Numbered from the stretch's first letter, positions 1 through 8,307 are shown. The stretch: 64,000 nucleotides of DNA from an uncultured Clostridium sp. (GCA_905199855.1 CAJKHY010000002.1:1-64000), one strand, 5' to 3'. Numbers and translations are program-made. The notes: a model not told the origin generated them from the sequence alone.

Positions 1-680
1 CTTTTGCTATAATTTATAAATGCTTTATCTAATTCACTAGGCTTAAAATCAGGAAAATACGTATCTGTAAAATACATTTCACTATATGATAATTGCCACA
101 TCATAAAATTGCTGATGCGATATTCACCACTAGTTCTAATAAGTAAATCAATGTCAGGTAATTTATTATATAAATTATTGCTAAATAATTCTTCATTTAT
201 ATCATCTATACTTATGTCATTATTTAATACTTTGCTAGTTATTTTTTTACAAGTATCAACAATTTCACTTCTTCCTCCATAGTTTATACAAATATTGAAG
301 ATACCACTTTGATTATTTTTAGTATCGTTTTCTATTTTTTTAATTGCTTCTTCTACTTTAGGGGGTAAACCACTTTCTTTTTTAGAAAATACTACTTTGA
401 TATCTTTCTCATTGAATATCTTAAATTCTGTATTAAATAATTTAATGAATAAATTCATCAAGAATCCTACTTCTTCTTCACTTCTTTTAAAGTTTTCCGT
501 CGAAAATGCAAAAACACTTAATATTTTAACTCCTTTAGAAAATGCATACAAAGCTAATTCTTTTAGTGTTTTAGCACCCATTTCATGTCCATAACTTCTA
601 ATTCTTCCTTTTTCTTTTGCCCATCTACCATTGCCATCCATTATGATAGCTACATGATATGGTATTTGATAATCTTCCAT
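1..680 (-). CDS. uppS: Undecaprenyl diphosphate synthase (isoprenyl transferase), 3' end cut by the window
   Basis: Makes the C55 lipid carrier for cell-wall synthesis by cis-condensing isopentenyl diphosphate onto farnesyl diphosphate in the cytosol. The reverse strand reads MEDYQIPYHVAIIMDGNGRW near the start (the family's MDGNGRWA motif with the catalytic Asp), then FAFSTEN, NICINYGGRSEI, and near the window edge LLIRTSGEYRISNF followed by a YSEMYF-type segment, all UppS signatures in the normal order. The frame is open to base 1, so the C-terminal end lies outside. The ATG at 680 has GAGGA a few bases upstream. It sits 56 bp after divIB in the same direction, at the end of a mur/division cluster. 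Confidence 0.95.
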   Translation of the reverse strand, partial: MEDYQIPYHVAIIMDGNGRWAKEKGRIRSYGHEMGAKTLKELALYAFSKGVKILSVFAFSTENFKRSEEEVGFLMNLFIKLFNTEFKIFNEKDIKVVFSKKESGLPPKVEEAIKKIENDTKNNQSGIFNICINYGGRSEIVDTCKKITSKVLNNDISIDDINEELFSNNLYNKLPDIDLLIRTSGEYRISNFMMWQLSYSEMYFTDTYFPDFKPSELDKAFINYSK

Positions 681-736
681 AACGTCCTCACAATTCTATA
701 GTTAATTATATAATGTTTTTTCAAATTAGTAAATAC

Positions 737-1432
737 TTAATTTACTTCCTCAAAATAATTCCCTGAGTCTAGGTATATTATTCCTTTTTTGCCTTCTAAA
801 CTATTGTATATTTCTTCATATTTATTTAAATTTTCTATTTTACTTAGAGTAATATAGACATAGTTACCATCATTCATATATAATAAAAATCTTTGTTTAT
901 CAACATCAACTTTAGCATATTCAATTTCACTTATTTTAAGTAAAATGTTACTATCTACCTTACTAATTTTTTTTATAAAGTAATCATATTCACTTGAATC
1001 TACTGTATTTATTAAGATAGGAACTTCATCTATACTATAAATATTATCTACTTTAGTTTTATCTTCTAAAACTAGTTTATTTGTATCTTTTTCTTTAAAT
1101 AATATCTTTTTTTCTTTTATATTAATAATTATTTTACCGAATCCTTTTTTTGTTACCTCAACTTCTTTGATGTAATCATTTTTTAGTAATAATTTTTTTA
1201 TTTTGCTAGAACTCGTTAAAACAAAAGATGGATAATCTTCTAAATTAGTAGTACTTATTATCTCTTTATCACTAATAATATTATTACCAGTTATATAAAT
1301 ATTTGATATTTTTTTATTTATAATAGTACTTATTATAAAATAAATAATATATAAAATAAGCAAACATAATATAATATTTAAAAATTTTATTTTTCTTACT
1401 TTAACTTTAACTTTAATTTTTTTATTACTCAC
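737..1432 (-). CDS. divIB: Cell division protein FtsQ/DivIB
   Basis: Bitopic divisome protein that links early and late division proteins at the septum. A short basic N-terminus (repeated K/V) is followed by one hydrophobic segment (IILCLLILYIIYFIISTII), a POTRA-like region (ISNIYITGNNIISDKEI), and a beta-rich extracellular domain; length about 230 residues is usual. Position directly behind murB supports the call. I chose GTG at 1432 because GGTG lies six bases upstream, the spacing used by many genes here; an ATG at 1444 lacks a ribosome site. It overlaps the end of murB by 8 bp, suggesting translational coupling. Confidence 0.85.
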   Translation of the reverse strand: MSNKKIKVKVKVRKIKFLNIILCLLILYIIYFIISTIINKKISNIYITGNNIISDKEIISTTNLEDYPSFVLTSSSKIKKLLLKNDYIKEVEVTKKGFGKIIINIKEKKILFKEKDTNKLVLEDKTKVDNIYSIDEVPILINTVDSSEYDYFIKKISKVDSNILLKISEIEYAKVDVDKQRFLLYMNDGNYVYITLSKIENLNKYEEIYNSLEGKKGIIYLDSGNYFEEVN

Positions 1433-2357
1433 TGTAATCACCATTTATAATGATTTGTTCTAATACTAAATCAATGTTGTAATTTTCTTTAATTGTTTTT
1501 TTTATATGACTAATTAGTTTAACTATATCTTCTCCTGTACAACCACCTATATTCACTATGAAATTAGCATGCTTTGTAGATACTGTAGCCCCGTTAATGT
1601 GATAACCTTTTAGATTACACTGTTCAATTAAACTTCCAGCATATTCATTATCTGGATTTCTAAAAACACTTCCTGCAGAAGGGTAATTTAAAGGTTGGGT
1701 TTCAATTCTTTTTATCTTTCTTTCTTTCATTAAACTTAAAATCTCTAATTCACTCTTTTTTGTTAGTTTTAAAGTAACTTCAAGAATAATGTATCCTTTA
1801 TTATGTTTAAAAAATGAATCACGATAAGCAAACTGCAAATCTTTATTAAATAATGTTTTTATTTGAAGATCAGGAGTTAAAACTTTAACTTTACGAACTA
1901 CACTAGACATATCTTTTTTATAGGCCCCAGCATTCATTGCCACGCTTGCTCCAATCAATCCAGGTATGCCATAAGCAAACTCCAAACCTGATAAGCCTTT
2001 CTTAGCCATTTGATAAGATAATTTTGGTAACATATAAGAGGCTCCCACGGTTACTAGAGTGTTATCTATTTGTAATTTATCTAATTTATCTAACTTTATA
2101 ATTACACCATCATAAAAGGTAAAATTAAATATAACATTTGAACCATTTCCTAAAACAAAATACTTTAAATGATTATCTTTAATATTTTTAATTATTTTTT
2201 TTAAGCTTTGAATGTCTTTAGGAAAAACAACCAATCTAGCTTTAGCATTTACTTTATAAGTATTAAAGATTTTTAGATTAATATTTTCTAAGTATTTTGC
2301 TAATTTATTCTTACTTATATAATTTATTAGATTTTCTATTTTTTCGTTAATGTCCAT
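1425..2357 (-). CDS. murB: UDP-N-acetylenolpyruvoylglucosamine reductase
   Basis: FAD/NADPH enzyme that reduces UDP-GlcNAc-enolpyruvate to UDP-MurNAc, the second committed step of peptidoglycan synthesis. The 310-residue protein has the FAD-binding LGNGSNVIF segment (about residues 69-77), GASVAMNAGAY (about 137-147), the catalytic-Ser segment YPSAGSVFRNP (about 225-235) and a C-terminal HANFIVN region, in family order. The ATG overlaps the murG stop by one base and is preceded by GGTGAAATA. Middle gene of murG-murB-divIB, overlapping on both sides. Confidence 0.96.
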   Translation of the reverse strand: MDINEKIENLINYISKNKLAKYLENINLKIFNTYKVNAKARLVVFPKDIQSLKKIIKNIKDNHLKYFVLGNGSNVIFNFTFYDGVIIKLDKLDKLQIDNTLVTVGASYMLPKLSYQMAKKGLSGLEFAYGIPGLIGASVAMNAGAYKKDMSSVVRKVKVLTPDLQIKTLFNKDLQFAYRDSFFKHNKGYIILEVTLKLTKKSELEILSLMKERKIKRIETQPLNYPSAGSVFRNPDNEYAGSLIEQCNLKGYHINGATVSTKHANFIVNIGGCTGEDIVKLISHIKKTIKENYNIDLVLEQIIINGDYSE

Positions 2358-3430
2358 TATTTCACCAAGTTTTCTATTATTTCATATATTTTATCTAAAC
2401 TATTATCAATTTTAATTTTATTTAGATTTTTAACTATCTCATTATACTTATCTTTATCATTTAATAAAACATCTATTTCATGAAGTAACTTTTCTTTAGA
2501 TAAATCTTTTTCTTCTATCATGATGCCTGCACCATTTTGAACTAAGACAGATGCATTTTTATATTGATGGTTATTTGGAACATAAGGACTTGGAATAAAG
2601 ATTGCAGGAACTTTTAAAGCCTCGATTTCACTAATACTTGAGGCCCCGGCACGTGTTACAAATACATCAGTAATTTTTAAAACTCTAACTAATTCATTGA
2701 TATAAGGAACTATCTTAATATTTGCCTTAGTCTTTAAATTTTTAACTTTATCATAATAAGCCTTACCCGTTACAAAAAGAACCTCATAGGCATCATCAAA
2801 ATCATTTAAATAAGATACAATTTTATCATTAACAGTTCTACTTCCTAAACTACCCATGGCAATTAAAACTAGTTTCTTTTTATCGCTTAAACCAAATTCT
2901 TTTTTACTAGCTCCTTTCACCTTAGTAGCATGGTCACCACAGGGATTTCCTGTAAGTACAACCTTATCCTTAGGAAAATCATTTAATGTCTCCTTAAATG
3001 ATACCCCAATTTTCGTAGCATATCTACTTAAAAATTTATTACTCATGCCAACAACACTATTTTGTTCATGAATAAAAGTCTTAATACCTAGTTTATTCGC
3101 CGCATATATCACGGGAGCCGTTACATAACCACCACAGCCAATAACAATATCTGGTTTAAACTCAAGTAGATATTTCTTAGCTTGCTTTATTGCTTTTAAA
3201 AATAAGTTTAAAGTTTTAAAATTAGATAATATTTTCTTACGATTAAATCCAATTATTTTAAGACTCTTATAATTAATACCCATACTTGGAATTAATTCGC
3301 TTTCCATTCTATTATAAGTACCTATATATAAAACTTCTGTATTCTTATCCTCTTTTTTTATTTTTTCCATAATGGCTAAAGCGGGATAAATATGCCCTCC
3401 GGTACCCCCAGCACTTATCACTATTTTCAT
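2357..3430 (-). CDS. murG: UDP-GlcNAc:undecaprenyl-PP-MurNAc-pentapeptide GlcNAc transferase
   Basis: GT-B membrane-associated transferase that converts lipid I to lipid II on the inner face of the membrane. Visible motifs: GGTGGHIYPALA at residues 8-19 (first glycine-rich loop), HEQNSVVGMSNKFLS around 120-134, and the UDP-binding segment TRAGASSISE around 260-269. Length 357 is normal. ATG at 3430 follows AGGAGGAATAAT. First gene of the overlapping murG-murB-divIB block; a weak promoter candidate lies just upstream at 3448-3477. Confidence 0.97.
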   Translation of the reverse strand: MKIVISAGGTGGHIYPALAIMEKIKKEDKNTEVLYIGTYNRMESELIPSMGINYKSLKIIGFNRKKILSNFKTLNLFLKAIKQAKKYLLEFKPDIVIGCGGYVTAPVIYAANKLGIKTFIHEQNSVVGMSNKFLSRYATKIGVSFKETLNDFPKDKVVLTGNPCGDHATKVKGASKKEFGLSDKKKLVLIAMGSLGSRTVNDKIVSYLNDFDDAYEVLFVTGKAYYDKVKNLKTKANIKIVPYINELVRVLKITDVFVTRAGASSISEIEALKVPAIFIPSPYVPNNHQYKNASVLVQNGAGIMIEEKDLSKEKLLHEIDVLLNDKDKYNEIVKNLNKIKIDNSLDKIYEIIENLVK

Positions 3431-3447
3431 ATTATTCCTCCTATTTA

Positions 3448-3477
3448 ATTATATCATTGATTTTAATAATTTATAAA
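3448..3477 (-). promoter_or_regulatory. Candidate promoter of murG-murB-divIB
   Basis: On the minus strand TTTATA, an 18-base spacer and TATAAT lie just upstream of the murG ribosome site. The -10 is a perfect match, the -35 is poor, so this is only a candidate; readthrough from the pilin-like gene is also possible. Confidence 0.45.
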
Positions 3478-3483
3478 TAGTAA

Positions 3484-3852
3484 TTATAAATTATTACAAG
3501 TATCAGTAAAATAATAAGAATTTAATCCATTATTTTGTACTACTTTAATATATTTATCACTATAACTCTTTAAATTGTCATTTGTTAAATAACCTTTTTC
3601 TTCTAATTTATAAGTAGAAAAACATGTTGTTCTAAGATTATTATCCATATACCAATTAAGTTCAACTTGAAATTCCTCTACATAAAGATTAGCCGAAGAT
3701 AAAATAACCTCATCATTTATAGAAGAAATCTTACTTTCTCCTTTTTTAATACTATATGTGGTATTAGGAATAGCAATAGCTAAAATAATAGATAATATTA
3801 AAATAACAGAAAGAATTTCAATTAAACTAAACCCTTTATTATTTAATCTCAT
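3484..3852 (-). CDS. Prepilin-like protein (type IV pilin/ComG-type N-terminus)
   Basis: The protein starts MRLNNKGFSLIEILSVILI: a short basic leader, the prepilin peptidase site G|FSLIE with Glu at position 5 of the mature chain, then a hydrophobic helix. The remaining 90 residues are a small hydrophilic domain with two cysteines (TTCFST and TDTCNN). I used ATG at 3852, preceded by GAGGTAGG; the frame stays open further upstream but without prepilin features. Such proteins assemble into pili or competence pseudopili after processing by a prepilin peptidase; no pilus assembly ATPase or peptidase is in the window, so the exact role is unknown. Confidence 0.75.
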   Translation of the reverse strand: MRLNNKGFSLIEILSVILILSIILAIAIPNTTYSIKKGESKISSINDEVILSSANLYVEEFQVELNWYMDNNLRTTCFSTYKLEEKGYLTNDNLKSYSDKYIKVVQNNGLNSYYFTDTCNNL

Positions 3853-3944
3853 CTTACCTACCTCATTCTCTACATTCATTCTAACATAAAATAAGACTAA
3901 ATACAAGAATTTATCCATTTTGAAATTATTATACATATTGTTAT

Positions 3945-3960
3945 AACCGCGTAGCAAAAA
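3945..3960 (-). repeat. Copy of the post-terminator motif (TTTTTGCTACGCGGTT)
   Basis: Minus-strand sequence TTTTTGCTACGCGGTT directly follows the terminator of the kinase-like gene. One of about eight to ten related short sequences in this window; see the copies at 7057-7087 and 63324-63353. Confidence 0.5.
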
Positions 3961-3965
3961 CACAT

Positions 3966-3995
3966 GAAAAAAGATTAACTATTAATAGCTAATCT
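3966..3995 (-). terminator. Intrinsic terminator of the kinase-like gene
   Basis: Minus strand AGATTAGCTATTAATAGTTA plus ATCT forms a near-perfect hairpin (3972-3995) followed by TTTTTT. The stop codon of the kinase-like gene lies inside the stem. Confidence 0.7.
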
Positions 3996-4716
3996 TGGTT
4001 ATACTTCTTCCATAACTAGGCATATTTACTCTTTTAACTAAAGACTTAGCCTTATTTAAAGTATTAACTTCTATCCCAATGTAATTACTTAATTCATTCT
4101 TAAATTCTTTTATGAAAGATATACTGTCTACACCCTTACTATCATACATTTCACTTAATATTTTACTATCTCTAACAAAATGATCAAAATAATTATCTAC
4201 TAAAAATAATTTAACTAATTCATCAATACTCTCTCTATTCTCTAAATATGTTACTTTTGCATAATCATATTCTATAGTATCAATAACATAAATATGACCA
4301 CTTGTATACATAACATTATAAGTAGTATCATACATTCTAACATTATTTTGAGTAATTAAGAGAATATCTTGATATGTTCTGTTAATAGCCTTTTCTAAAG
4401 TATTTAAATTTATATTAAGTGGATTTATTTCATGGAAATTTCTTGCCTTAACATACGGCATAGTATAACCAACTATCTCTTTATTTACTCTTACAATATT
4501 ATGAGGCCATATAAAAGTATCATTATGGATATTACTAAATTTTAATATTTCTTTTTCATCGTAATAAACACCATCATCATCATAATAAGCATGAAATATC
4601 TTATATACAGTATTGTTTTTAATATTTAAATAACATACTCCTTGACTTCCTTGTCCTATATATCTTAATGATTTCAAATAAACATTCAAGTGCTCACGAT
4701 TAACAAAATTATTCAT
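3982..4716 (-). CDS. Protein-kinase-like protein, catalytic loop degenerate
   Basis: A 244-residue soluble protein. Near the N-terminus IGQGSQGVCYL resembles the glycine-rich nucleotide loop of kinases (GxGxxG), followed by VYKIF, matching the beta-3 lysine strand. Around residues 120-140 YDTTYNVMYTSGHIYVIDT resembles a catalytic loop plus DFG region, with D-x-x-x-x-N kept and VIDT in place of DFG. Together they suggest an atypical Ser/Thr-kinase or aminoglycoside-phosphotransferase fold; activity is not certain. ATG at 4716 is preceded by an unusual run of six G. Single-gene unit with its own promoter and terminator. Confidence 0.5.
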   Translation of the reverse strand: MNNFVNREHLNVYLKSLRYIGQGSQGVCYLNIKNNTVYKIFHAYYDDDGVYYDEKEILKFSNIHNDTFIWPHNIVRVNKEIVGYTMPYVKARNFHEINPLNINLNTLEKAINRTYQDILLITQNNVRMYDTTYNVMYTSGHIYVIDTIEYDYAKVTYLENRESIDELVKLFLVDNYFDHFVRDSKILSEMYDSKGVDSISFIKEFKNELSNYIGIEVNTLNKAKSLVKRVNMPSYGRSITKISY

Positions 4717-4740
4717 ATATACCCCCCAAAAATCCCCTAT

Positions 4741-4769
4741 ATAATATCATAGAATAAAGAAAAAAGCAA
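4741..4769 (-). promoter_or_regulatory. Promoter of the kinase-like gene
   Basis: Minus strand TTGCTT, 17-base spacer, TATTAT, about 25 bases before the start codon. The -35 hexamer is part of the descending arm of the upstream hairpin at 4760-4789, so promoter and terminator overlap. Confidence 0.5.
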
Positions 4770-4789
4770 ATATTGGTTAGTATTTGCTC
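4760..4789 (-). terminator. Terminator-like hairpin upstream of the kinase-like gene
   Basis: Minus strand AGCAAATA, 7-base loop, TATTTGCT, then TTTTTTC. A second stop for transcripts coming from tRNA-Glu/gltX; the first is at 4909-4932. Confidence 0.6.
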
Positions 4790-4908
4790 AGAATATATAT
4801 GCCATTTTAGATTTTGAGAAAAAATTACTTTAGAAAAAAAACAAACTATTGTTATAAAGCATCAAAAAAAAAGACATAATAAAATATTCCTATCACACAT
4901 CAATTCAT

Positions 4909-4932
4909 TAAAAAACCCTTATTATCTAAGGG
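4909..4932 (-). terminator. Terminator of tRNA-Glu
   Basis: Minus strand CCCTTA-GATAA-TAAGGG followed by six T, 12 bases after the encoded CCA. Confidence 0.85.
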
Positions 4933-4944
4933 CAAAATACACAC

Positions 4945-5020
4945 TGGTGATCTGTATGGGGTTTGAACCCATGTATATCGCCTTGAGAGGGCGACGTGTT
5001 AACCACTTCACCAACAGACC
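4945..5020 (-). tRNA. tRNA-Glu (anticodon CTC)
   Basis: 76 nt with encoded CCA. Acceptor GGTCTGT/ACAGATC, D arm with GTGAAGTGGTTAACAC, anticodon stem TCGCC/GGCGA with loop CTCTCAA giving anticodon CTC, T arm ATGGG-TTCAAAC-CCCAT, discriminator A. The C34 form reads only GAG, a rare-type isoacceptor for an AT-rich genome; the common TTC gene must be elsewhere. It lies downstream of gltX, with its own promoter. Confidence 0.93.
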
Positions 5021-5057
5021 GAGAAAAGAAGTATTGTTCTCAAATAAGAACAACTAC

Positions 5058-5086
5058 ATTATAACATATTCTTTTTTTCTTGACAA
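5058..5086 (-). promoter_or_regulatory. Promoter of tRNA-Glu
   Basis: Minus strand TTGTCA, 17-base spacer, TATAAT. The leader before the tRNA contains a small hairpin (TTGTTCT...AGAACAA). Confidence 0.75.
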
Positions 5087-5120
5087 TATTTTCTTGTATT
5101 TTCTTTAAAGGTTTGTATAT

Positions 5121-5150
5121 TAAAAGAAATTATAACCAATTATAATTTCT
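5121..5150 (-). terminator. Terminator of gltX
   Basis: Minus strand AGAAATTATAA-TTGG-TTATAATTTCT followed by TTTTAA; the gltX stop codon is in the loop side of the stem. The U tract is short, so some readthrough to tRNA-Glu is possible. Confidence 0.6.
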
Positions 5151-6795
5151 TATCTAAATACTCGTTAAATAAATAAATTCTCTTACGTATATTATCTTTA
5201 CCTAATAATCTTAATATTTCATACAAATCAGGAGTCATAGTTAACGAAGTTACACACACTCTAATTAATTCACATACATCCCCCACATGCCCTGAATAAT
5301 TACTAGGATTTTCCTTATATTCCTTAACAGATGGACAAAAATTATATTTTATACCTAATTCCTTTATTTTTTCATACCAGATATCTTTATCATCATTAAC
5401 ATTATAATAATTATCAATATAATCTAACAATATATCTTTATTATAATATGATTTTATTTCTACATCATCATATTTATCTTCCTTTAAATCAAATAATTCA
5501 TTGTACATATACCAAATATGTTTCCTTATATCTTGATAATTAGTAAAATCCTTTCTTGGTTTCTTAATATTTCTCTCAATATTTAAAATATCTATAGTAT
5601 AATCTTTATATTTTTCTATTAACTGATAAAATTCTAAATCATATTTTTTAGTATAATTAACTAAGTATTCATATAATTTATCTGCCTTTAATCTACTAAT
5701 ATAAGTCTTAGCAATATTACTCAATTTCAAAGGATCAAAATTTGGTCCATTAAGGGACATCTTTTTAAATGAAAAAGTAAAATCCTTAATATCCTTATCT
5801 TGGTTTGTATTATACCAGTCCTCAAAATTAGAATTAGTAAGCGTTGCAATATATAACTTTAATGCTTCCGTAGGAATACCCATCTCATCATAATAACTTA
5901 TTCTTGCCCAGGGGTCTTTCCTTTTGCTTATCTTTCTAACCGTATCTTCTTCTTTTATATTTATTGGAGCCATATGTGCATATTTTGGTTGTTTAAAACC
6001 TAATACTTTAAAAAGTTCATGATGAATAGGATAACTAGATAGCCATTCATCCCCTCTTATTACATGCGTAGTACCCATTAAAAAATCATCTACAGCATGT
6101 GCAAAATGATATGTAGGTAGCCCATCACTTTTAATTATTACCACATCAATATCATTTTCAGGCATTTCTATTTGTCCTTTAATTAAATCATTAAGAATTA
6201 TTTTCTTATTAAATTCTCCTTGTGATTTTAATCTTATAATATATGGCTCGTTATTCTTGATTCTAGCAATAACCTCATTCATAGTTAAATCTCTACATTT
6301 AGCATATTTACTATAATAACCAATTCTATCTTTTTTATCTGCTTGTTCTTTTCTAATGGAATCTAATTCTTTACTAGAACAAAAACATGGATATGCTAAT
6401 CCTTCTGTAATAAGTTTCTTAGCAAAAGAAGCATATATATCTCTTCTTTCACTTTGAATGTATGGACCATATTCTCCATGATTAGGATACTCATCAAAAT
6501 GAATATCTAAATCATTAAAATCATTTATTATACCATTAATACCATCTTCTATTAATCTTTTTTGATCAGTATCTTCAATTCTTAAATAACAAATACCATT
6601 AGTTTGTTTAGCAAACCATGTATTAATTAAAGCATTCATTAAACTACCAATATGAACTTTTCCAGTAGGACTAGGAGCACTTCTTAATACATATGCTCCT
6701 TCTTTTAAATTCCTTTTTTTATATAAATCTAAGTAATAATCATATTCATGTTTAACATTTGGTATTAAATAATTAGCATATTCTTTATTATTCAT
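5140..6795 (-). CDS. gltX: Glutamate--tRNA ligase, probably non-discriminating
   Basis: Class I synthetase that charges tRNA-Glu with glutamate. APSPTGKVHIGSL (about residues 41-53) holds the HIGH motif as HIGS, KISKRKDP (about 290-297) is the KMSKS loop, and GDEWLSS lies in the active site. At 551 residues it is longer than the common 470-500 form, with about 35 extra N-terminal residues and a long helical anticodon-binding C-terminus. Gene order is tRNA-Gln(CTG)-gltX-tRNA-Glu(CTC). Since gatCAB is also present at 25.7-28.9 kb and no GlnRS is seen, I infer it also charges tRNA-Gln. ATG at 6795 follows GAAGGTG, only 23 bp after tRNA-Gln, so the two are co-transcribed. Confidence 0.93.
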   Translation of the reverse strand: MNNKEYANYLIPNVKHEYDYYLDLYKKRNLKEGAYVLRSAPSPTGKVHIGSLMNALINTWFAKQTNGICYLRIEDTDQKRLIEDGINGIINDFNDLDIHFDEYPNHGEYGPYIQSERRDIYASFAKKLITEGLAYPCFCSSKELDSIRKEQADKKDRIGYYSKYAKCRDLTMNEVIARIKNNEPYIIRLKSQGEFNKKIILNDLIKGQIEMPENDIDVVIIKSDGLPTYHFAHAVDDFLMGTTHVIRGDEWLSSYPIHHELFKVLGFKQPKYAHMAPINIKEEDTVRKISKRKDPWARISYYDEMGIPTEALKLYIATLTNSNFEDWYNTNQDKDIKDFTFSFKKMSLNGPNFDPLKLSNIAKTYISRLKADKLYEYLVNYTKKYDLEFYQLIEKYKDYTIDILNIERNIKKPRKDFTNYQDIRKHIWYMYNELFDLKEDKYDDVEIKSYYNKDILLDYIDNYYNVNDDKDIWYEKIKELGIKYNFCPSVKEYKENPSNYSGHVGDVCELIRVCVTSLTMTPDLYEILRLLGKDNIRKRIYLFNEYLDKKL

Positions 6796-6818
6796 CGTTT
6801 CACCTTCTATAATAAAAA

Positions 6819-6894
6819 TGGTTGCCTAGATAGGATTCGAACCAATGAAGTGTCGGAGTCAGAGTCCGATTCCTTACCGCTTGGCTACTAGGCA
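6819..6894 (-). tRNA. tRNA-Gln (anticodon CTG)
   Basis: 76 nt with CCA. Acceptor TGCCTAG/CTAGGCA (the U1-A72 start typical of tRNA-Gln), D arm GCCAAGCGGTAAGG, anticodon stem TCGGA/TCCGA with loop CTCTGAC giving anticodon CTG, T arm with GTTCGAATC. Reads CAG only. It is immediately upstream of gltX and shares its promoter. Confidence 0.93.
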
Positions 6895-6906
6895 AGCAAC
6901 ATAGAA

Positions 6907-6935
6907 ATTGTACCATAACATAGAAAAAATGTAAA
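6907..6935 (-). promoter_or_regulatory. Promoter of tRNA-Gln-gltX
   Basis: Minus strand TTTACA, 17-base spacer, TACAAT, ending about 13 bases before the tRNA. The gatC promoter at 28877-28905 has the same two hexamers and spacing. Confidence 0.75.
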
Positions 6936-6946
6936 TATTTTAAATT

Positions 6947-6980
6947 AAAAAAAGTACAGATATCCTTTATTACTGTACTT
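6947..6980 (-). terminator. Terminator between tuf spacer and tRNA-Gln
   Basis: Minus strand AAGTACAG, 13-base loop, CTGTACTT, then TTTTTT. It follows a spacer that carries a repeat copy and a possible 12-codon ORF (7011-7049, minus; ATG after GGAGATGTATT), which I do not call as a gene. Confidence 0.75.
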
Positions 6981-7056
6981 ATATGTCGGTGTTTGACTCA
7001 TTCCTATAATTTAATTTCTTTTCTTTTTATTTATAACTAAATTATCCATAATACAT

Positions 7057-7087
7057 CTCCATTCTTAGAACAGCGTAGCAAAAAAAA
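7057..7087 (-). repeat. Long copy of the post-terminator repeat, next to tuf
   Basis: The 30 bases 7057-7086 match 63324-63353 with a single mismatch (GCGTAGC versus GCATAGC on the plus strand). On the minus strand it begins in the U tract of the tuf terminator, continues GCTACGCTGTTCTAAG and ends in a ribosome-site-like AATGGAG. Shorter related copies follow or lie near terminators at 3945, 14064, 14326, 35957, 42193 and 57651. Confidence 0.75.
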
Positions 7088-7113
7088 TAGATAAGTATCA
7101 AACTTATCTATTT
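7080..7113 (-). terminator. Terminator of the str operon (after tuf)
   Basis: Minus strand 12-bp stem AAATAGATAAGT/ACTTATCTATTT with a 5-base loop and a long T run, 10 bases after the tuf stop. Confidence 0.9.
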
Positions 7114-7122
7114 AATTTCTAA

Positions 7123-8307
7123 TTACTTTAAGATTTCAGTTACTTTACCAGCACCAACTGTACGTCCACCTTCACGAATTGAGAATTCAGTTCCGTTTTC
7201 AACGGCAATTGGAGCAATAAGTTCAACTTCCATAGTAACATTATCTCCTGGCATAACCATTTCAACACCTTGAGGTAATTGTACTACACCTGTAACATCT
7301 GTAGTTCTAAAATAGAATTGAGGACGATAGTTACTGAAGAATGGAGTATGTCTTCCACCTTCTTCTTTAGATAGTACGTATACTTCAGCTTTGAACTTAG
7401 TATGTGGAGTAACACTTCCTGGTTTAGCTAATACTTGACCACGTTCTACATCTTCACGAGCAATACCACGTAATAATACACCAGCATTATCTCCTGCTTC
7501 TGCATAATCAAGTTGTTTTCTAAACATTTCAATACCAGTTACTACTGTTGATTTAGTATCTTTTAATCCAACGATTTCTACTGTATCGTTAAGTTTTAAT
7601 TTTCCTCTTTCAACACGGCCAGTTACTACTGTTCCACGACCTGTGATAGTAAATACGTCTTCAATACTCATTAAGAATGGTTTATCAGTATCTCTTACTG
7701 GAGTTGGAATCCATTCGTCAACAGCATCCATTAATTTATCAATAGCTTCTACATATTTAGGATCTCCTTCAAGAGCTTTTAATGCAGAACCTCTAATAAT
7801 TGGAGTATTGTCTCCATCGAAACCATATTCAGTTAATAATTCTCTGATTTCCATTTCTACTAGGTCTAATAATTCTTCATCATCAACCATATCACATTTG
7901 TTCATGAATACTACCATTCTAGGAACTCCAACTTGTCTTGATAATAAGATGTGTTCTCTAGTTTGAGCCATAGGTCCATCAGTTGCAGCAATAACTAGGA
8001 TAGCTCCATCCATTTGAGCTGCACCGGTAATCATGTTTTTAACATAGTCAGCGTGTCCTGGACAGTCAACGTGAGCATAGTGTCTTGTTGCTGTTTGATA
8101 TTCAACGTGAGCTGTGTTAATTGTGATACCTCTTTCTCTTTCTTCTGGAGCCTTATCGATATTTGCATAATCAACAAATTCTCCACCAAATTTTTCTGCT
8201 TGTCTTTTTGTAATTGCCGCAGTTAAGGTTGTTTTACCATGGTCTACATGGCCAATTGTACCAATGTTAACATGTGGTTTTGAACGGTCAAATTTTTGTT
8301 TTGCCAT
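7123..8307 (-). CDS. tuf: Elongation factor Tu
   Basis: GTPase that delivers aminoacyl-tRNA to the ribosomal A site. 394 residues, the usual length. G1 GHVDHGKT (19-26), the switch segment ERERGITINT, G3 DCPGH, G4 NKCD, followed by domains 2 and 3 with FRTTDVTG and the C-terminal GGRTVGAG. ATG at 8307 has GAGAGGAAAAAA upstream. Last gene of rpsL-rpsG-fusA-tuf, with its own internal promoter and a strong terminator. Confidence 0.99.
   Translation of the reverse strand: MAKQKFDRSKPHVNIGTIGHVDHGKTTLTAAITKRQAEKFGGEFVDYANIDKAPEERERGITINTAHVEYQTATRHYAHVDCPGHADYVKNMITGAAQMDGAILVIAATDGPMAQTREHILLSRQVGVPRMVVFMNKCDMVDDEELLDLVEMEIRELLTEYGFDGDNTPIIRGSALKALEGDPKYVEAIDKLMDAVDEWIPTPVRDTDKPFLMSIEDVFTITGRGTVVTGRVERGKLKLNDTVEIVGLKDTKSTVVTGIEMFRKQLDYAEAGDNAGVLLRGIAREDVERGQVLAKPGSVTPHTKFKAEVYVLSKEEGGRHTPFFSNYRPQFYFRTTDVTGVVQLPQGVEMVMPGDNVTMEVELIAPIAVENGTEFSIREGGRTVGAGKVTEILK

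Noticed and set aside
7643..7966. Plus-strand ORFs opposite tuf (also 8014-8226)
   Set aside because: Antisense shadows of highly biased tuf codons; no ribosome sites.
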